The notes under the pieces were generated by a model. That model was not told where the DNA came from. It made no database searches and saw only the letters and a program-made list of their open reading frames with translations. A stretch of DNA of 64,000 nt, taken from Timonella corticicola. Its GTDB lineage: Bacteria > Actinomycetota > Actinomycetes > Actinomycetales > Cellulomonadaceae. Shown here piece by piece: positions 16,552 through 24,832 of this stretch (position 1 is the first letter of the stretch; each line of letters starts with the position of its first letter). Both the position numbers and the translations under genes were made by a program. Location of the stretch: NCBI RefSeq assembly GCF_042683685.1, contig NZ_JBHUOP010000002.1:62001-126000 (forward strand), in the 5' to 3' direction.

Positions 16552-19350
16552 ATGACACTCCCCAGAAGTTCCCCACGCTCTGGACAAGGCGTGATTTCAT
16601 GCGATCTAACGGCGATAATTCGTCATACGACGCCCTCATGTCACTCCGACAGACTCCTGCACGACACGGATTTGCACACTCTCGAAACATCGACGGGGCA
16701 ATGGGTCGAAGCGCTTCCCCTTGGCAACGGTGTTCTCGGTGTTATGAGCCACGGGAGGGTGGGCGGCGAACTCCTCACGCTCAACCGGCACGATGCCTGG
16801 TCTGGAGACGAGGCCTCACCGTGCCAACAGGTTCCTGCTCTGAACCAGCCAGATTTCCTCGACCGGGTTCGCACCCTGATCGACACCGGAGACATCCCGG
16901 GCGCCGAAGAACTGCTCAGCACCGCCCAAAGCACGCACTCCCAGGCATTCCTCCCCTACTTCGACGTGGGCATCCGGGTCCACACAGCACAAACAGTAGG
17001 TCCAGAGCATAAAGAGCACGCAGTAGGTGCAGAGCAAGAAGAACACGCGGTAGAAGCGCAACCCCACACCGCGATCCACCGCACCCTGGACTTCCTGGAC
17101 GCGCACACGCTGACCACGTATACGCTCGGGCACAGCCACTTCGCCCACACCACGTACGTGCCCCGTGTGGACAGCACGGCAGACACCGAATCCCCGCACG
17201 CAGAGCCTGCGGACACTACACTCACAAAACCCGAGTCTCCACACACCGACCGCGCCCCGGACTATGTGGTCCATGTGGTCTCGAATCATTCCCCGCACGC
17301 TGCCACCGTGCACGTCAACATCGCCTCTTTGCTGCATCACATCGCCCATCCAGACGGCGGGCACATCGTGGAGCTACCCAGCGATGTCACCCCCACCCAT
17401 GAGGACTCGCCACAGCACGTGCGCTACGAGGCCAAGCGCCCTCGCGTTGGACTCCTTGCCCTCGGAGCAGCACTCCACCCGCACTTGACCGACCATCATC
17501 CCGCACCCAAGGCAGCGGGAGAACCTGCCGAATCGTCGTCAATCGAACCAGTGACAGACAACGTGACGGAGACGATCATCGCACTACCCGGGCACACGAG
17601 CACCGTGCTTGTACTGGCCTGCCCAGCACCCGAGCCCACCACGACAGACCTACCGCTCGAACCCATCACCCGCCTGCCGCTACTCGCGGCAGAGCGTAGC
17701 CGGGCACTTGCCCGCGAACGCGAACGGGCCCAGCGGCTCGCGCACCTGATCGCCGCCAACCTGCATGAGCACGTCAACGCCCATAGCTCAGCGCATCGCG
17801 GGTTGTATGAGCGCTGCCGCCTCGAACTACCTGATCAGCGAGTGGTCCGGCAGTTCAACTTTGGGCGCTACCTGCACGTGAGCGCCTACGCTCCGGAGGT
17901 CAATCCGGTGAATCTGCAGGGGTTGTGGTGCCATGAGATTCCGCCGCCGTGGAGTTCGAACTACACGCTCAACATCAATACCCCGATGAACTACTGGCCG
18001 GTCGAGGCAATCGGTTTACCGGAGGTGCACAAACCGCTCATCGAGTGGCTTGAGCGGGTGTCCCGCGGTCCTGGACGTGCCGCCGCACGGGACCTGTACG
18101 GCCTTGATGGGTTCGTGCTGCACCACAACGCGGACGTGTGGGGGCACGCGCTTCCCGTCGGCGCGGGTGAGGGGGACGCCTGCTGGGCGTATTGGCCGAT
18201 GGGTGGTGTGTGGTTGACGAGGCACCTATGGGATCACTACGAGTACAGCCAGGATCTCGCGTTTTTGGATCGCGCGTGGCCGCTCCTTGAGGCTACCGGT
18301 CGATTTGCTGCTGGCTGGATCGTTCCTGCGGTTACTGGTGGCACCGCTGATGCTGATAATTCTGGCAGTGTTGCTGTTCAAGACTGTGTCGCTGATGCTG
18401 ACACCGCTGGTAGTGGCGGTCTCAACGGCGGCGCGGCAGGATCGTCGGCAATGTACCGCACCGCCCCGTCCGTCTCGCCAGAGAACAGGTATCTACTCGC
18501 CGGTGAGCCGGTGGCGGTTGCACAGTCGGTGACGATGGATGTTGCGCTGCTGCGCGATCTTGCGCAGTACGCGAGCCGCGCGCATCGCGACCTGTTTGGG
18601 CCGCAGTCTCGACGCCCGCAGTGGTTGCGGGAACTGCGCGAGCGAGCCGCCGGTTTACCTGACCCAACGTGCGGTGACAACGGGGCGATACGGGAATGGC
18701 CGTTCGATGCGCAGGAGGTCGAACCTGATCATCGCCACCTCTCTCATCTGGTGGGGGTATATCCGCTCGGATCGTGGCAATCGCGTCCCGACCTGCTTGC
18801 GGGTGCGACCCGCTCACTCGAACTTCGGGGCGACGATTCGACCGGCTGGTCCCTCGCCTGGCAGTCCGCGCTGTGGGCGCGTTTGGGGCGCGGTGACCGT
18901 GTTGCGGACGCCCTCGAACTCTCGCTTCGCCCGGTAACGACTGAGCCGGGTGACTGCGTTTCCGAGTATCGCGGGGGCATCTATCCCAACCTGTTCTCAG
19001 CCCATCCTCCGTTCCAAATCGATGGGAACTTCGGGTTCGTTGCCTCAGTCATGGAGGCCCTCTGCTTCGCACTCAACGATCAGGTGTACGTTCTCAACGC
19101 GCTCCCTCCGAGGTGGAGTACCGGGCGGATCGAGGGCGTGCGGTTGCGTGGTGCACTCACCGCACAACTCTCCTGGGAGGGACCTGACACATTCCAGCTT
19201 CGCCTACGGGACACCCGCCAGAGTGGGGCGAGTCGAGCCATTCGCATCACAAGCCCAGCAGGGCAGTTGGCCGTGTGCCTCGAACCCCGACAAAACGTTG
19301 ATATCACGTGCATGAATGGCGAATTCACGCGCCATACACCGGTATCCTAA
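16552..19350 (+). CDS. GH95 alpha-L-fucosidase family protein
   Basis: Large (932 residues) inverting glycosidase of family GH95, no signal peptide. The N-terminal domain opens with EALPLGNGVLGVMSHG and the (alpha/alpha)6 barrel holds NLQGLWCHEIPPPWSSNY, NINTPMNYWP (Asn474 onward) and FQIDGNFGF (Asp824), matching the conserved Asn pair and Asp of known GH95 fucosidases. The helix that usually reads HLWEHY, with the Glu thought to be the acid, reads HLWDHY here (Asp561). Two low-complexity insertions interrupt it: residues about 147-165 with a near-duplicated EHAVGAEQEEHAV, and about 594-625. The start is unsure; a GTG at 16591 is an alternative and no strong ribosome site precedes either. Likely substrate: alpha-1,2-fucose on xyloglucan galactose; some GH95 members act on alpha-L-galactose. 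Confidence 0.88.
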   Translation: MTLPRSSPRSGQGVISCDLTAIIRHTTPSCHSDRLLHDTDLHTLETSTGQWVEALPLGNGVLGVMSHGRVGGELLTLNRHDAWSGDEASPCQQVPALNQPDFLDRVRTLIDTGDIPGAEELLSTAQSTHSQAFLPYFDVGIRVHTAQTVGPEHKEHAVGAEQEEHAVEAQPHTAIHRTLDFLDAHTLTTYTLGHSHFAHTTYVPRVDSTADTESPHAEPADTTLTKPESPHTDRAPDYVVHVVSNHSPHAATVHVNIASLLHHIAHPDGGHIVELPSDVTPTHEDSPQHVRYEAKRPRVGLLALGAALHPHLTDHHPAPKAAGEPAESSSIEPVTDNVTETIIALPGHTSTVLVLACPAPEPTTTDLPLEPITRLPLLAAERSRALARERERAQRLAHLIAANLHEHVNAHSSAHRGLYERCRLELPDQRVVRQFNFGRYLHVSAYAPEVNPVNLQGLWCHEIPPPWSSNYTLNINTPMNYWPVEAIGLPEVHKPLIEWLERVSRGPGRAAARDLYGLDGFVLHHNADVWGHALPVGAGEGDACWAYWPMGGVWLTRHLWDHYEYSQDLAFLDRAWPLLEATGRFAAGWIVPAVTGGTADADNSGSVAVQDCVADADTAGSGGLNGGAAGSSAMYRTAPSVSPENRYLLAGEPVAVAQSVTMDVALLRDLAQYASRAHRDLFGPQSRRPQWLRELRERAAGLPDPTCGDNGAIREWPFDAQEVEPDHRHLSHLVGVYPLGSWQSRPDLLAGATRSLELRGDDSTGWSLAWQSALWARLGRGDRVADALELSLRPVTTEPGDCVSEYRGGIYPNLFSAHPPFQIDGNFGFVASVMEALCFALNDQVYVLNALPPRWSTGRIEGVRLRGALTAQLSWEGPDTFQLRLRDTRQSGASRAIRITSPAGQLAVCLEPRQNVDITCMNGEFTRHTPVS

Positions 19351-19438
19351 ACCTTGAGTGTCTACGCAGCAGCACCTTCCACAACACCTAAGAAACGCTA
19401 CGGTGCAGGCACACCCAACACAGACGAGGAAAAACGAA

Positions 19439-20440
19439 ATGGCCACGATCGACGACGTCGCGAAAGCGGCGGGCGTGTCAACCTCAACGGTCTCCTACGT
19501 GCTCAGCGGGAAGCGCCCCATCTCCGCGCCGACCCGCTCCCGCGTCGAGAAAGCCATCAAGGATTTGGGATACCGCCCACATGCCGGAGCCCGCGCACTC
19601 GCCTCGAATCGCACGAACGTTCTTGCTCTCGTGGCTCCGCTGCGCGCCGCAGTCAACGTCAACGTCATCATGCTGTTCGTGTCTGGAATCGCACAGGCTG
19701 CGCAGCACCATAACTACGACGTTCTCCTGGTCACGCAGGATGATGCCACGGGACTCGACCGGGTGCTGAACGGTTCGATGGTGGATGCCGTCATCACGAT
19801 GGACGTTGAGGAGCACGATCCACGCATTCCCGTTCTGCGCAATGCCAAGCAGCCTGCCGTGCTCATTGGGTTACCGCGCGATACCGCTGGCCTATCGTGC
19901 GTGGATCTCGATTTTGCAAGCGTCGGCTCAAGCGCGGTGCGGCACCTCGCAGAGCTCGGCCACACCAAGATCGGACTACTCGGTTCCGGGTCTGCGGCTT
20001 GGGAACGCCGCACGTCATTCCTCGAACGTCTCCTACAGGGTGCCAGAACCGAAGCGAACTACCAGAGCGTCGAGCTCGCGGCCATACCGTGCGAGGCCTC
20101 CGAGGTCGGCGCAGCCGAGGCAGTCGATTCGATCCTTGCGCAGCAGCCCGGGTTGACCGCCCTCATAGTGCACAACGAGTCCGCTCTCCCCCACGCTATT
20201 GCGCGTCTGCGGGAACTCGGTAAGTCCATTCCCGGCGATATCTCCGTACTCGCAGTCTGTCCACCGGATGTCGCGGCAAACCAACCACTACCGCTCACCT
20301 CAATCGACATTCCAGGCGAAGCCATCGGACGCGCTGCCGTGGACATGGCCATGAACCGGCTCGACAACGACCTTCCCGCCGAGACCAGGCTCCTCGCCCC
20401 AGTCCTGACCCAGCGCGAATCAACCGGACCCGTCCGCTAG
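19439..20440 (+). CDS. LacI-family transcriptional regulator
   Basis: Sugar-responsive repressor, 333 residues. Residues 2-50 are the LacI helix-turn-helix and hinge (ATIDDVAKAAGVSTSTVSYVLSGKRPIS, then LGYRPHAGARALAS). The remainder is a periplasmic-binding-protein-like effector domain ending in the SIDIPGEAIGRAAVDM segment. GAGGA lies eight bases before the ATG at 19439; a longer frame from 19358 would add a non-conserved tail. It lies 88 bases past GH95 in the same orientation and between the two halves of the glycan locus. The three TCGAANCGNTTCGA palindromes in front of GH42/GH95, the ABC importer and GH3 are its most likely targets. No such site precedes its own gene. Confidence 0.93.
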   Translation: MATIDDVAKAAGVSTSTVSYVLSGKRPISAPTRSRVEKAIKDLGYRPHAGARALASNRTNVLALVAPLRAAVNVNVIMLFVSGIAQAAQHHNYDVLLVTQDDATGLDRVLNGSMVDAVITMDVEEHDPRIPVLRNAKQPAVLIGLPRDTAGLSCVDLDFASVGSSAVRHLAELGHTKIGLLGSGSAAWERRTSFLERLLQGARTEANYQSVELAAIPCEASEVGAAEAVDSILAQQPGLTALIVHNESALPHAIARLRELGKSIPGDISVLAVCPPDVAANQPLPLTSIDIPGEAIGRAAVDMAMNRLDNDLPAETRLLAPVLTQRESTGPVR

Positions 20441-20524
20441 CCCTCTTCTTTCCGCTCCCAACCCTCACCTCAGCCATCTGGTGCAGTTGGGTGTAGAGGC
20501 CACCGATGTCCCGAGACGTCACAT

Positions 20525-20592
20525 AGGTGTATAGGTTTTTCTTGTCATCCAGTGGATACCAGGCTATGACACAAGAAAAAACCTATACACCT
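20525..20592. terminator. Inverted repeat at the LacI/ABC convergent junction
   Basis: Arms AGGTGTATAGGTTTTTCTTGT (20525-20545) and its complement with one extra A (20571-20592), plus an inner CAT/ATG pair. It lies about 85 bases past the LacI stop and can fold on either strand. Together with the segment at 20611-20677 it forms copy A of the composite repeat also found near 56.2 and 58.9 kb. Confidence 0.6.
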
Positions 20593-20610
20593 GTTTTCGG
20601 GATGCGCTTT

Positions 20611-20677
20611 CAGATTGGCGACGAGTCGGCTCGGTGCGCGCACCTCTCTCCCAACCCAGCCCGGCCGGGTCGTGCGG
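20611..20677 (+). repeat. Composite intergenic repeat, copy A (conserved segment)
   Basis: CAGATTGGCGACGAG (20611-20625) followed 44 bases from its start by a GC-rich block CCCAGCCCGGCCGGGTCG (from 20655). Copy B at 56285-56349 has CAGATTGACGACGAG and its GC block 43 bases on. All copies follow an inverted repeat and point the same way. Its origin is unknown. Confidence 0.5.
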
Positions 20678-20722
20678 GGTGGGCGGAAACTGCCCGGGGC
20701 GTTGTCAATGTAGAAACAAAAA

Positions 20723-20755
20723 GTGGCAGACTGCCAAAGTAAGACAGACTGCCAC
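20723..20755 (-). terminator. Terminator of the sugar ABC importer operon
   Basis: On the minus strand GTGGCAG...CTGCCAC (7-bp perfect outer stem) is followed directly by TTTTTGTTTC, a classic Rho-independent arrangement. It lies 66 bases past the stop of the last permease gene. Confidence 0.75.
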
Positions 20756-20821
20756 AAGGTGGTAAGCAACATGTGAGCTTACCAGGGCGGGGCAACAAAC
20801 TGGTGGAGAAGGAACCAGCCG

Positions 20822-21814
20822 TTAACCCTTGATCGCCCCGAAGATGACGCCCTTGGTGAAGTGCTTTTGCACAAACGGATAGACAACGAGAACGGGGATG
20901 ACTGCTAGCACCATGATCGCCATCTTAATTGATACGGTGTTCAGTTCACCTTGAGCGACAGTAAGGTTCATGCCTGGAATGGACTGCCCCTGCAAAACGT
21001 ACTGGCGTAACACCATCTGCAACGGCCACTTCGCAGAATCATCAATGTACAAGACGGCGTTAAAGAACGCGTTCCAGAACCCGACACCATAAAACAGCGC
21101 AATAACCGCAGTGACAGCCTTTGACATTGGCATAACGATGAAGCCGAGGATGCGCCACTCGTTCGCGCCATCGATACGTGCCGCCTCAAGGATGCCGGTG
21201 TCAATACCCATGAAGAAGTTACGCATAATGAGCAGGTTGAAAGCGGAGATACAACTCGGCAGGATCAATGCCCACAGCGAGTTACGCAGTCCCAGGGCGG
21301 AGATCCACAGGTAGGTGGGGATCAACCCTGCGCTAAAGAACATGGTGATAATGAATAGGAACAAGATCGGCCGGTGTAACGCGGTGCCAGGCTTGGACAA
21401 ACCGTAAGCAGCGAGCGCCGAAACAACGGTAGAAATCACGGTACCTACAACCGTGACAATAACTGAGACCCATGCCGCCCTGGCTACCACGCCACCAGAT
21501 AGGAGTTGCTGGTAGGAAGCTAAGGTAAAACTCTTCGGGATAAGCACCAAGCCGCCGGCGTCTTGTACGGTACGTGCATCAGATAACGAGGTAGCCACAA
21601 TCGCCCACATTGGGACGGCCACCAGTGAAAAAATAATAACCAATGCAAGGGCCTTGAAAGTCATGCCCCAAGCGGTAGCAGTCTCCTCCCACACCGGCTT
21701 GTCAGGGTTGCGGTGGCGACGCTTGTGAGGCAGTCCTTCAATCCTGTGGCCTGCTGGGAGATCTTTAATCTCCTCAGGTGTAAACCGCGTAATCGGTGGT
21801 GTTGTTGCAGTCAT
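20822..21814 (-). CDS. Sugar ABC transporter permease (LplC/MalG-like)
   Basis: Inner-membrane permease of a CUT1 carbohydrate importer, 330 residues with six predicted membrane helices. The cytoplasmic EAA loop reads EAARIDGANEWRILGFIVMPMSKA, where the coupling helices of the ATPase dock. It ends VQKHFTKGVIFGAIKG, the tail typical of LplC/YtcP permeases, which are linked to complex oligosaccharides. The ATG at 21814 lies four bases after the stop of the partner permease; an upstream extension within that gene is unlikely to be used. No ATPase gene is in the operon, so a shared MsmK-type ATPase elsewhere must serve it. Confidence 0.92.
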   Translation of the reverse strand: MTATTPPITRFTPEEIKDLPAGHRIEGLPHKRRHRNPDKPVWEETATAWGMTFKALALVIIFSLVAVPMWAIVATSLSDARTVQDAGGLVLIPKSFTLASYQQLLSGGVVARAAWVSVIVTVVGTVISTVVSALAAYGLSKPGTALHRPILFLFIITMFFSAGLIPTYLWISALGLRNSLWALILPSCISAFNLLIMRNFFMGIDTGILEAARIDGANEWRILGFIVMPMSKAVTAVIALFYGVGFWNAFFNAVLYIDDSAKWPLQMVLRQYVLQGQSIPGMNLTVAQGELNTVSIKMAIMVLAVIPVLVVYPFVQKHFTKGVIFGAIKG

Positions 21815-21818
21815 GTTC

Positions 21819-22877
21819 TTAGGCCGCCTTCTGGTAAACGCCTGCTTCACCCATACGGTGTGCCAGCTTGTTCGCACCAAGCACCAGCAGCAGAGCAACT
21901 ACGCCCTTGGTGAGCCCCGCAGCCAAAGCGAATCCCCACTTTGAGTACTGGATGCCTTCAAAATAAACAAATGTGTCAAGCACGTCCGAAGCACCAGAAC
22001 CAACAGCATCGCGTTGCAGGTACATCTGCTCAAACCCGACATTGAGCGTATCGCCCAGCCGCAGAATCAGCAGTAGCACAATGACCGGTCGGAGGGCTGG
22101 AAGAGTGATATGCCACAGACGACGTAGTTTTCCGGCGCCATCCATCACTGATGCTTCATACAGCGATGGGTCAACGGTGGAGAGCGCAGCAAGGAAGATG
22201 ATCATTCCCCAGCCTGCGTCCTTCCAGATCGCTTGCGTAGTAACCAAAGCAATGAAGGTATCCGGGTTGGTCATGATCTGCAGCGGAGCGTTCCCGTTTT
22301 GAATTAACCACTGCGAAATGGGGCTCGCCCCACCCATGAACTGCTGGAAGATCGTGATGACCAGAACCCACGAGAAGAAGTGCGGCAGGTAAACGACCGA
22401 TTGGATGAACGTGCGAACTTTAGTGTTCAAAATAGAGTTCATCAAGATTGCCAGAAATATTGGCACCGGGAAGTAGAACAGCAGTGAGAATAACGTAATC
22501 AGCAGTGTGTTTTTTAATGCGTTCATGAACGAAGCCGACGTAAACACATCGATGAAGTTGTCGAATCCAACCCACGGGCTGCCAGTAACGCCAGCGTAGG
22601 GGTTGTAGTTCTGGAAGGCACCGATGTTGCCTGCCATCGGAATGTAGTTGAACACGATTATCAAGACGACCGCTGGCAGCGTCATGATAATGAATGTTCG
22701 GTCTCGCACAATCCGCTGCCACCACGTCATTCTGCGCGGTGGCAGAACATCACTGTCGAAGGGCTGTTCGCTTTTCTTCATGTCCCGTTGCGTTTCAGTG
22801 CTGGAGGCTGGCCGCGTTGTTACGGACTGTCTGTCTAATTCGGCGTCTGATGCGTCGGCCTCGTTCGTGAGCGTCAT
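21819..22877 (-). CDS. Sugar ABC transporter permease (LplB-like)
   Basis: First membrane subunit of the importer, 352 residues, six predicted helices after a hydrophilic N-terminal tail of about 55 residues. The EAA motif is EASVMDGAGKLRRLWHITLPALRP, and the segment VVYLPHFFSWVLVITIF is typical of LplB/YtcP-type permeases. Its ATG shares one base with the stop of the binding-protein gene (TAATG), so translation is coupled. The operon order is binding protein, LplB-like, LplC-like, and the operator O2 lies upstream. Confidence 0.93.
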   Translation of the reverse strand: MTLTNEADASDAELDRQSVTTRPASSTETQRDMKKSEQPFDSDVLPPRRMTWWQRIVRDRTFIIMTLPAVVLIIVFNYIPMAGNIGAFQNYNPYAGVTGSPWVGFDNFIDVFTSASFMNALKNTLLITLFSLLFYFPVPIFLAILMNSILNTKVRTFIQSVVYLPHFFSWVLVITIFQQFMGGASPISQWLIQNGNAPLQIMTNPDTFIALVTTQAIWKDAGWGMIIFLAALSTVDPSLYEASVMDGAGKLRRLWHITLPALRPVIVLLLILRLGDTLNVGFEQMYLQRDAVGSGASDVLDTFVYFEGIQYSKWGFALAAGLTKGVVALLLVLGANKLAHRMGEAGVYQKAA

Positions 22878-24553
22878 TACATCTCGTCCAGGATCTTCTT
22901 GTAGAAGTCGCGCAGGGCGTCACCGCCAGCTTTGCGCCAGTCCTCGACCCGACTACGCATGGCGTCGAGAGACGCACGGCCGCGCTGGACTTCGGTTTCC
23001 ATGTCAGAAATACCGGCTTCGATGTCTCGATACTGTTCAGGCACAACGATGTTGAGCCCAAGGAACGGGGACGATTGGACATAGGCACCGGCGGCTTGGG
23101 AATACTTCGAGTATGCCTCTACGTATCCTGGGAACTGGAAATCTGCTGCCACACCCGGAGGCGAGGCGAGGAACATGAAGGAAGGTACGACCTCGCTGTT
23201 ACCGAGCGCGGTTTTGATCGGTTCCTGTGTTGAGCCGAGGTCGTAGTGCACACCCTCAACACCGTTAGCCACGAGATCAAACTCTCTAGTGCCATATGGT
23301 GCGGCAAGGAAGTCCGCTGAGGTAAGGATCGCTCGGATCTTCTCCTCTCCGATTCCCTTTTTGATGAATGACCAGAAGGACGCTGGTGCGGATCGCCAGT
23401 ACACAGGCGCTCCTCCCTTGTAGTCAAAGGGCACTACCGCATCCATGGCGAAGCTGTCGTTGACTCCTACCTGGCTGGCCACCATTTCACGCCAACCACC
23501 TAGACCGTCACCGTTGAAGTAGACGTTTCCGTCAAGGAATGTTTGCCTACCTGCTGAGTCGTCTGGGTGCACCAAGTTCTCTTTGTAGAGTTTGGCCACG
23601 AATTCGAGGCAGTCGTAGTAGTTGTCCGTTTCCATTCGGTGGACGATATTGCCATCGACGACAGTCCAGCCGGATTGCACTCCGAATGCGACGTTGGTCA
23701 GTGCGGTCCACGGGTTGAGTGTTGCGTACTTACCCGCACCTGGGTCGTTGACCTCTTTGAGGAGTGCGTAGAGCTCATCGGAGTTTTTGGGAGCGACTTC
23801 AGTGATCCCTTTTTCCGCAAGGAGATCCTTGCGGTAGAAATAGGTCATATCAAGTGCGCCGCCAGGCATTGGGATGGCGTAGATCTTGTCCTGCCACGTC
23901 GAGTTCAGCCATGCTTCGGTAGGAACGTTAGCGAGATGCGGATACTCAAGCACCTTGTCACCACTCAAGTGCGGGGTGAGGTCCTCGAATACCGCTGGAG
24001 CAATTTCGGAGCCAAACTTAGCGTTGCCCGAAACAGTCCAGGTAGGAAGGGCGAACCAGTCCGGTAACGAGTTGGAGTCAGCCAAACGCGTCTGTGCGAT
24101 ATCCCAGATGTCGTTTCCAGACAGGAGGTTGAAGTCAATTTGGTTGCCAATTGCGTCAGAGACAGCAGTGAAGTACTTCCCCTTTGTGTCTGGGATTGGG
24201 GACCAAGTTGGTGCGGCAGCAGTGATGGTGATTCCAGCTCCCGGTGGGACCGGGTAAGCCTGAACGAGTTCCGGACGGCTAGTGTATCCAGGAAGCGTTC
24301 CGTTCACCGAGGGGAAGTCGGGTTCGACGTAGGAGATCGGCTTGTAGCTCGGGAGCAATGTGGTGTCGGAGGTCGCGGGGCCTTGCGGTGCGGGTGCGCT
24401 GCTGCTTGGTGCGGCTGCTTCTTCTTTGACAGCACAGGAAGCAAGTAGCGACGGCACACCGATCGCGGCTGCGCTCATCGCCATCATTCCGAGGAATGAG
24501 CGTCGGTCAACCGGGGTGCTCAGAAAGTTCTTGCCTTCACGCTTGATACTCAT
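22877..24553 (-). CDS. Sugar ABC transporter substrate-binding lipoprotein (LplA-like)
   Basis: Extracellular lipid-anchored binding protein that captures the glycan for import, 558 residues. The signal peptide has a twin-arginine motif (DRRSFLG, residues 16-22) and a lipobox LLASC with Cys40, so it is probably a Tat-exported lipoprotein; a Ser/Ala/Pro linker follows. The mature part fits the large LplA/YtcQ subfamily of family 1 binding proteins, which bind sizeable oligosaccharides. It is first in the operon, 63 bases downstream of operator O2. Together with the cytoplasmic GH3, GH31, GH42 and GH95 enzymes it implies uptake of whole oligosaccharides and their degradation inside the cell. 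The ligand is inferred from context. Confidence 0.92.
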   Translation of the reverse strand: MSIKREGKNFLSTPVDRRSFLGMMAMSAAAIGVPSLLASCAVKEEAAAPSSSAPAPQGPATSDTTLLPSYKPISYVEPDFPSVNGTLPGYTSRPELVQAYPVPPGAGITITAAAPTWSPIPDTKGKYFTAVSDAIGNQIDFNLLSGNDIWDIAQTRLADSNSLPDWFALPTWTVSGNAKFGSEIAPAVFEDLTPHLSGDKVLEYPHLANVPTEAWLNSTWQDKIYAIPMPGGALDMTYFYRKDLLAEKGITEVAPKNSDELYALLKEVNDPGAGKYATLNPWTALTNVAFGVQSGWTVVDGNIVHRMETDNYYDCLEFVAKLYKENLVHPDDSAGRQTFLDGNVYFNGDGLGGWREMVASQVGVNDSFAMDAVVPFDYKGGAPVYWRSAPASFWSFIKKGIGEEKIRAILTSADFLAAPYGTREFDLVANGVEGVHYDLGSTQEPIKTALGNSEVVPSFMFLASPPGVAADFQFPGYVEAYSKYSQAAGAYVQSSPFLGLNIVVPEQYRDIEAGISDMETEVQRGRASLDAMRSRVEDWRKAGGDALRDFYKKILDEM

Positions 24554-24616
24554 TGGCGTCCTTCACTTCGTTGTGGTTACGCGCGCTGATTGCGCTTACT
24601 GGAATCGCTCTCATCA

Positions 24617-24630
24617 TCGAAGCGATTCGA
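24617..24630. promoter_or_regulatory. LacI-family operator O2 (ABC importer)
   Basis: TCGAAGCGATTCGA: near-perfect palindrome with central CG, 63 bases upstream of the binding-protein ATG in the 279-base region shared with the divergent GH3 gene. Same motif as O1 and O3. Confidence 0.8.
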
Positions 24631-24776
24631 CAAAATGGAGACTACTCAGGAAACCACAAAATAGCAAGAGGGCAACTCCCCAAAACCTCAAAAATACCGA
24701 GTTTCTAGGCGCTATAAAGACGATCAGCGCCCGGCAGTCACCACACTCGATAACGAATAGGTCTCGGTTATTCATG

Positions 24777-24790
24777 TCGAACCGTTTCGA
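24777..24790. promoter_or_regulatory. LacI-family operator O3 (GH3)
   Basis: TCGAACCGTTTCGA: palindrome with five-base perfect arms, 42 bases before the GH3 GTG start. A possible -10 element TAACCT lies a few bases downstream, so a bound repressor would block the GH3 promoter. Confidence 0.8.
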
Positions 24791-24832
24791 GCGCTAACCT
24801 ATGAGGCGAGACCTCAATCAAAGGACAATGAC

